Shown: positions 60,471 to 64,000 of the stretch, one piece after another
Numbering within the stretch: position 1 is the first letter of the stretch
Layout of the letters: the number at the start of each line of letters is the position of its first letter
DNA from: a virus
Direction: 5' to 3' (one strand)
Length of the DNA: 64,000 bases
Virus record (IMG/VR): IMGVR_UViG_3300007512_002757
Location: 1 to 64,000 of that record
The notes under the pieces: model-generated
Database searches by the model: none
Told to the model about the DNA's origin: nothing
The model's input: only the letters and a program-made list of their open reading frames with translations
Made by a program: the position numbers and the translations under genes

Positions 60471-61504
60471 TGTTAAGCAGGCTGATAAAGTTGGCTGATT
60501 TTTTAGATAATAAAAATTTGATTATCGAAGCTAATTGTTTAGATGAAATAATTAAAAAATATTCTGAAAAAATGAGTCTACCAGCAGCCGGAGCTTACTC
60601 TGGCAACTGGGAAGATACAGAGGTTTCCTTTAGTGGTTCTGATTTGAATGTCACTCAGGAAGCCCAAGGTTTCGCGCTAATAATGGATAAGCTATCAGAG
60701 TTGTTGGGATTTTCAGAACCTATAGTAACAAGTGGGTTAAGACCTCCCCTTAGACAGGTCCAGGCCATGCTTGGGCTGTGGAAAAAGAATGGAGGACCAG
60801 ACGGTGTTGCGAATGGTCTTTTGGGAACTGAAAATACAGGAAGCAAATATATAGCAAATCTTTACTCCAACTGTGCAAGCTGTCATGCTAGTGCTGGATC
60901 TATCGCACAAGACTTGATTTCTGTATGGGAAGAATATGCGCAACCTCCGGAGCATCGCTATGCTATCAAACCAGAGGGGATGGAGATTTCTGCAAAGATA
61001 ATAGAAGATGCAGGCGGTATATCTTCTCATCAGGATGGGGAAGCTATAGACTATGGCATTGTAAGCAATAGTGATGAAGAAATATCTAGAATGCTACAAT
61101 ATATTATAAAGAATAATTTGGTCAGATTAGATCCAATTGACGAAAGGAGAATGGAGCTGTCCGAGGAAGAAAGGGCTAAGGCAGGGCCTCATTGGCATAT
61201 CACCGTATTGGGAGTTACCTCTGCTGGGAAGGAGTTCTTATCGACACCCAACTCAGAGCTTAAAGCGCCAGATGAATTAAGTACTTTAAATGAGGCTTTG
61301 GGAGATAGGGAGAACCGACCTCTAACCACTGAGGAGATTGCAACGCTGTTTGAAGAGCATGAAGATTCTTCTTCTTCGTTTAAGCTTGATCCAGACAGGC
61401 TCATTCATATGACTAATTATAATCTAAACGAAGAAGAAGCCGCAATTGTGGATAAGTCCAAGCAATCGACTAATATTTCAGAAGAAGGTACATTGGTAGG
61501 CTAA
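60470..61504 (+). CDS. Tagged M15-like murein peptidase (344 residues)
   Basis: Residues 2-32 are a tag (SRLIKLADFLDNKNLIIEAN). Residues 80-250 resemble a D,D-/L,D-carboxypeptidase-type M15 enzyme: 'VTSGLRPPLRQ', the zinc motif 'SSHQDGEAIDYG' (His187, Asp194) and 'GPHWHITV' (His241, His243). The C-terminal 90 residues are acidic and unassigned. This is the third murein hydrolase here and the clearest enzyme carrying an N-terminal tag. Confidence 0.78.
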   Translation: MLSRLIKLADFLDNKNLIIEANCLDEIIKKYSEKMSLPAAGAYSGNWEDTEVSFSGSDLNVTQEAQGFALIMDKLSELLGFSEPIVTSGLRPPLRQVQAMLGLWKKNGGPDGVANGLLGTENTGSKYIANLYSNCASCHASAGSIAQDLISVWEEYAQPPEHRYAIKPEGMEISAKIIEDAGGISSHQDGEAIDYGIVSNSDEEISRMLQYIIKNNLVRLDPIDERRMELSEEERAKAGPHWHITVLGVTSAGKEFLSTPNSELKAPDELSTLNEALGDRENRPLTTEEIATLFEEHEDSSSSFKLDPDRLIHMTNYNLNEEEAAIVDKSKQSTNISEEGTLVG

Positions 61505-61506
61505 AG

Positions 61507-61734
61507 ATGATAAGTGAACTAATTAAACTTGCAGACTTCTTAGACAGCAACGGCTTGCAGGTCGAGGCTGATTATTTGGATGTTATAATTAAAAAGATAT
61601 CTCATAGTCTTGAAAGAGATGAATCAGATTGCGAGCAAAGCCTTGGTGATGAGCTATATTATTTTAAAAATCTGTCTGAAATGCTTGAAGATACAGAGCA
61701 GGAAAATGAAACCCATGATTTGGTCGATACGTGA
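61507..61734 (+). CDS. Tag with short acidic tail (75 residues)
   Basis: Canonical tag (SELIKLADFLDSNG, LQVEADYLDVIIKK) plus an acidic helical tail of 40 residues. It starts two bases after the M15-like gene and has no other domain. With the genes at 23587 and 45840 it shows the tag can be nearly the whole product. Confidence 0.75.
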   Translation: MISELIKLADFLDSNGLQVEADYLDVIIKKISHSLERDESDCEQSLGDELYYFKNLSEMLEDTEQENETHDLVDT

Positions 61735-61747
61735 GCGGACCAAGAGT

Positions 61748-61764
61748 CTTCCCGGGGCGGGAAG
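61748..61764. other. GC-rich hairpin
   Basis: CTTCCCG and CGGGAAG (61748-61754, 61758-61764) form a perfect seven-pair stem with a GGG loop, directly before an A-rich stretch. It may stop transcription leaving the tagged cluster, although the U-tract would be on the other strand. Confidence 0.4.
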
Positions 61765-61812
61765 AAAAAAAGAAAAAGATGGTAAATAATATCATAAAAT
61801 GGTTGAAAAACC

Positions 61813-61820
61813 TATAAATA
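61813..61820 (+). promoter_or_regulatory. Candidate T4-like late promoter (TATAAATA)
   Basis: The octamer lies in a 166-base intergenic stretch, 80 bases before the GTG of the next gene and after the GC-rich hairpin, a reasonable place for a new transcript to start. Confidence 0.3.
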
Positions 61821-61899
61821 ATGCAATTTTAACTACTTAAAATAGTTTAACACAAATTTGAACTCTTATTACTGTAAATGTAATTGGCAGGAGATTCAG

Positions 61900-62190
61900 G
61901 TGAAAAAAATTGCTGCAAAAGGTAATTATCAGCGACTAAAACAGCTTTGGGATAAAGCCGTTGATGTACAGCCCTGTCCTCTTGATGAAGAGTCGCAAGC
62001 TCGCCTGACAAGCACCGAAGAGAGGCTCAGGGGTCTTGAGATTGAATTGGTTTATATTATACGAGATCTACGCAATGCAATAGTTGCAATTGAAGAGCTT
62101 TACGCGTGGAGAGAATCGCTTCCAGATCTTGATGTGCTAAATAATATCTGGGGATCTTTTCATTCAAATTCTAAAGAAACTTTAAACTAA
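61900..62190 (+). CDS. Helical hypothetical protein (96 residues)
   Basis: The GTG start lies six bases after AGGAG; an upstream TTG at 61858 is less likely. It is an all-helical protein (RLTSTEERLRGLEIELVYII). No domain recognised. Confidence 0.6.
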   Translation: MKKIAAKGNYQRLKQLWDKAVDVQPCPLDEESQARLTSTEERLRGLEIELVYIIRDLRNAIVAIEELYAWRESLPDLDVLNNIWGSFHSNSKETLN

Positions 62191-62221
62191 TTAATAGTAT
62201 AATATAAAATGGAATATCAAA

Positions 62222-62626
62222 ATGCTTTATGCTGGTGTCATAATTGTTTTCAACGAAAAAGAGGAGATTCTCATTGTCAAGAGAAGTCCCGCAGTGGAGA
62301 CCTTTGTGGGCTACTGGTGCTTTCCTGGCGGTGGCGCAGATGAGGGAGAGACGGCTAAAGAATGTGCTGTTCGAGAAACCTTTGAAGAAACATCCCTGAA
62401 GGTAAACCCTTTAACTTTAATGTATTTAGATACAATAATTAAAGATGAAGACAAAGAAATTCATTTCTTTACATCATTTGACTGGGAAGGAGAAGTCAAG
62501 ATAGACTGGGAGAGTGATGACTATCAATGGGTTCATCCTACAAAGCTTCGAGAGTTACAATTTATACCAACGCCGGAATCTTTAATAAAGATATTGGAAA
62601 TATGGTCTCAATATAGTAAAGACTAA
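62222..62626 (+). CDS. Nudix hydrolase
   Basis: A 134-residue Nudix protein. The box runs from Gly37 with Glu43, Arg51-Glu52 and Glu55-Glu56 ('REVxEE' pattern, here RETFEE); its late Gly is Ser58. It hydrolyses a nucleoside diphosphate linked to another group; candidates are oxidised dNTPs, NDP sugars or RNA caps. A terminator follows directly after the stop. Confidence 0.9.
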   Translation: MLYAGVIIVFNEKEEILIVKRSPAVETFVGYWCFPGGGADEGETAKECAVRETFEETSLKVNPLTLMYLDTIIKDEDKEIHFFTSFDWEGEVKIDWESDDYQWVHPTKLRELQFIPTPESLIKILEIWSQYSKD

Positions 62627-62652
62627 AAAAGCAAGGCCGAAGCCTTGCTTTT
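62627..62652. terminator. Strong bidirectional intrinsic terminator
   Basis: AAAAGCAAGGC-CGAA-GCCTTGCTTTT: an 11-pair stem with a tetraloop and T-tract on each strand, between convergent genes ending at 62626 and 62683. Confidence 0.92.
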
Positions 62653-62682
62653 AAAGTATCAAAATAACAATGATTATTATCG

Positions 62683-63093
62683 TTATTCTGACTTTCTCTT
62701 AAGCTTGGACAGAAGTCCTTTTAATAGATTCATATTCCAGTTGTATAATCCCACAACCTTATTGCGAACCCATCCTAAAGATCCTTTTACCCAATTCTTT
62801 GCTGTTCCCAATACATCCTGAAGAACTTCAACACATTGGTCCCACACTAAGTCAAGTATGTCCAAGACAAGCTTGAGCGGTGCGCTTAAAGCGCGAAGCA
62901 GTGGGTGTTTGTTTCGCCTTGCCATCAACCATGCTAGCAAAACTCCTGCTAGCAAGCCTTCAAGGCGAGGCATCTCTGTATGCAACAAGTGAAGTGTTTC
63001 CGCTGAAAAGCTAAGAAGTAACATCAACAAGCCCCATAGAGACATACCTAGTTCTACGGCAAGATTTAGTAAGTTTTGTAATAATTCTAACAT
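62683..63093 (-). CDS. Amphipathic/membrane protein
   Basis: A 136-residue Leu-rich protein with two hydrophobic helices near the N-terminus (GMSLWGLLMLLLSF, LEGLLAGVLLAWLMA) and long amphipathic helices after them. AAAGGAG precedes the start. Similar proteins are, as I remember, frequent in marine phages; no function is known. A holin-like role is possible. Confidence 0.6.
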   Translation of the reverse strand: MLELLQNLLNLAVELGMSLWGLLMLLLSFSAETLHLLHTEMPRLEGLLAGVLLAWLMARRNKHPLLRALSAPLKLVLDILDLVWDQCVEVLQDVLGTAKNWVKGSLGWVRNKVVGLYNWNMNLLKGLLSKLKRKSE

Positions 63094-63186
63094 ATTACGG
63101 CTCCTTTGTATCGACAGTCTTCATGACCATCTTGTAAGTTTTTGAAAATATTAATATAACATCAAACTGTGTAAGGTTAGAAGAAT

Positions 63187-63462
63187 ATGCGAAAAAAAAG
63201 ACTAAAAAAAAGAAAAGATAGTATAAAAACCCTTGATTTACATGGGATGGACTATGATCAAGCGGAGACTGCTGTAACTAATTTTGTTTTATTGGAAAAC
63301 TTCCCCATTCAGATTATTACAGGCAACAGTGCTGGCATGAAAGATCTTGTTTTTGGCATCCTAAAGGAGCATGGCTTCTATTATTATTTTAAGGATTGGT
63401 ACAATCTTGGATGCTTAATTATCATAGAAAGGCTGGAAGGAAATAGTGGCCTAAAGTGTTAA
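63187..63462 (+). CDS. Stand-alone Smr domain protein
   Basis: A 91-residue protein with a basic N-terminus and the Smr (MutS2 C-terminal) signatures 'LDLHGMDYDQA' and 'IITGNSAGMKDL'. Smr domains nick or cut DNA or RNA; stand-alone forms occur in bacteria. It overlaps the following tagged gene by seven bases. Confidence 0.8.
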   Translation: MRKKRLKKRKDSIKTLDLHGMDYDQAETAVTNFVLLENFPIQIITGNSAGMKDLVFGILKEHGFYYYFKDWYNLGCLIIIERLEGNSGLKC

Positions 63463-63923
63463 AGGAATTAATTAAAATAGCAAACGAACTGGACAGCAGA
63501 GGTCTTCTGAAAGAAGCGGATCTTTTGGATTCCCTTGTAAAGCTTTCGACAGAACTGGATAGTCCAGAAGGCTTTGGCGAATTAGTTGACCTTGATGAAT
63601 ATAGAGAAAAGAAGAAAGATCGATCAGAAAGGCGTAGAACTCCAGAGGAATACAGAAGTTATCTTGCAGAAAATTGGCCAGAAATACAAAAGGCTATAGA
63701 CGAGTTAGACAAAGAGCCGCCTGGAGATATGAACTTTCATATAGTCGTTTTAGATGATGAGGAAACATATTCTGGCGAAGCATCCGTGGTAAAGGTTAGT
63801 CCAGAACAGATGGAAGAAATAGAGGAAGGCCGAAAGGTTTACGATGTTGTTCCTCCTGATCATCAAAAGCCCAGCGCAAGATGGCAGGATATATGGAGCC
63901 TTATAAACCCCGAAGATGTTTAA
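63456..63923 (+). CDS. Tagged protein (155 residues)
   Basis: Starts at GTG. Canonical tag (KELIKIANELDSRG, LLKEADLLDSLVK) followed by a charged body with 'FHIVVLDDEETYSG'. It overlaps the end of the Smr gene. Function unknown. Confidence 0.7.
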   Translation: MLKELIKIANELDSRGLLKEADLLDSLVKLSTELDSPEGFGELVDLDEYREKKKDRSERRRTPEEYRSYLAENWPEIQKAIDELDKEPPGDMNFHIVVLDDEETYSGEASVVKVSPEQMEEIEEGRKVYDVVPPDHQKPSARWQDIWSLINPEDV

Positions 63924-63929
63924 TCTTAA

Positions 63930-64000
63930 ATGAATTTTAAATTATCTATATTCTTTTTTGTAATGATTAGTTATTGTGAACCGCCCCGCGAACCGGAATG
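63930..64000 (+). CDS. Start of a possible lipoprotein, cut by window end
   Basis: An ATG seven bases after the previous stop opens a frame MNFKLSIFFVMISYCEPPRE that continues to the window edge. It looks like a lipoprotein signal peptide with Cys15, although Tyr before the Cys is unusual. The ribosome-binding site is weak. Confidence 0.4.
   Translation, partial: MNFKLSIFFFVMISYCEPPREPE

Noticed and set aside
60872-60886. CxxCH haem-binding pattern ('CASCH') in the tagged M15-like peptidase.
   Set aside because: The protein has no signal peptide and no axial Met pattern, and the motif lies in an unrelated fold; probably chance.

Overview
The window is one stretch of a large tailed-phage genome (Caudoviricetes), AT-rich, with genes packed almost end to end on both strands and many 1-8 base overlaps. 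Phage evidence: a beta-helix tail fibre cut by the left edge, a second fibre ending in an S74-type intramolecular chaperone, several repeat-built virion-like proteins, three different peptidoglycan hydrolases, and typical phage accessory enzymes (dUTPase, peptide deformylase, ImmA/IrrE-like peptidase, aspartyl hydroxylase). No terminase, portal, capsid or replisome gene is present, so this is a tail-fibre/accessory part of the genome. Host inference: seven or eight likely lipoproteins, a secreted protease and a c-type cytochrome point to a Gram-negative host. The von Willebrand/ASH lipoproteins and an Asp-rich DDDDSA linker resemble proteins I associate with Myxococcota, Bdellovibrionota and relatives; that is an inference.

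Layout. 1-10.2 kb: tail fibre, small enzymes, dUTPase, topoisomerase I, an Nfu-like Fe-S protein, then a CCA-adding-enzyme/HAD fusion overlapping a 2H phosphoesterase (probable RNA repair), and deformylase. 10.2-31.9 kb: S74 fibre, YkuK-like RNase H fold, an endolysin, a pyrophosphatase-like protein, a 1450-residue helical-repeat protein, virion proteins, and a PG-binding/lysozyme/kinase-fold fusion. 32-37.6 kb: a run of exported proteins (two VWA lipoproteins, a thioredoxin-like lipoprotein, a small lipoprotein, a CPBP protease, a trypsin-like protease). 37.7-43.5 kb: tagged acidic proteins and an 1185-residue protein. 43.5-50 kb: mostly minus-strand operons with cytochrome c, tiny membrane proteins, hydroxylase and cupin, around plus-strand thioredoxin-lipoprotein and IscU genes. 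50-57.6 kb: DnaJ and large multidomain proteins including a GIY-YIG protein. 57.7-61.7 kb: seven consecutive tagged genes. 61.9-64 kb: Nudix, Smr and small genes.

The unifying feature is a ~33-residue predicted helical hairpin, called the 'tag' below: roughly LIKLAxxLDxKG, then LxKEADxLDxLIKK. I count about 24 copies in 22 reading frames. It sits at the N-terminus, at the C-terminus, between domains, or almost alone, on proteins that are otherwise unrelated: peptidoglycan hydrolases, nucleotidyltransferase, pyrophosphatase-like, zinc-finger and PcfJ-like proteins. I do not recognise it as a described family. The simplest hypothesis is a targeting or docking signal that brings a set of cargo proteins to one place, for example into the capsid for ejection with the DNA.

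After adding five mini-genes shorter than 60 codons and a few start corrections, no stretch over 300 bases lacks a gene. The longest gaps are 61735-61899, 31851-32005 and 24651-24776. I saw no tRNA, rRNA, CRISPR array, insertion sequence or integrase.
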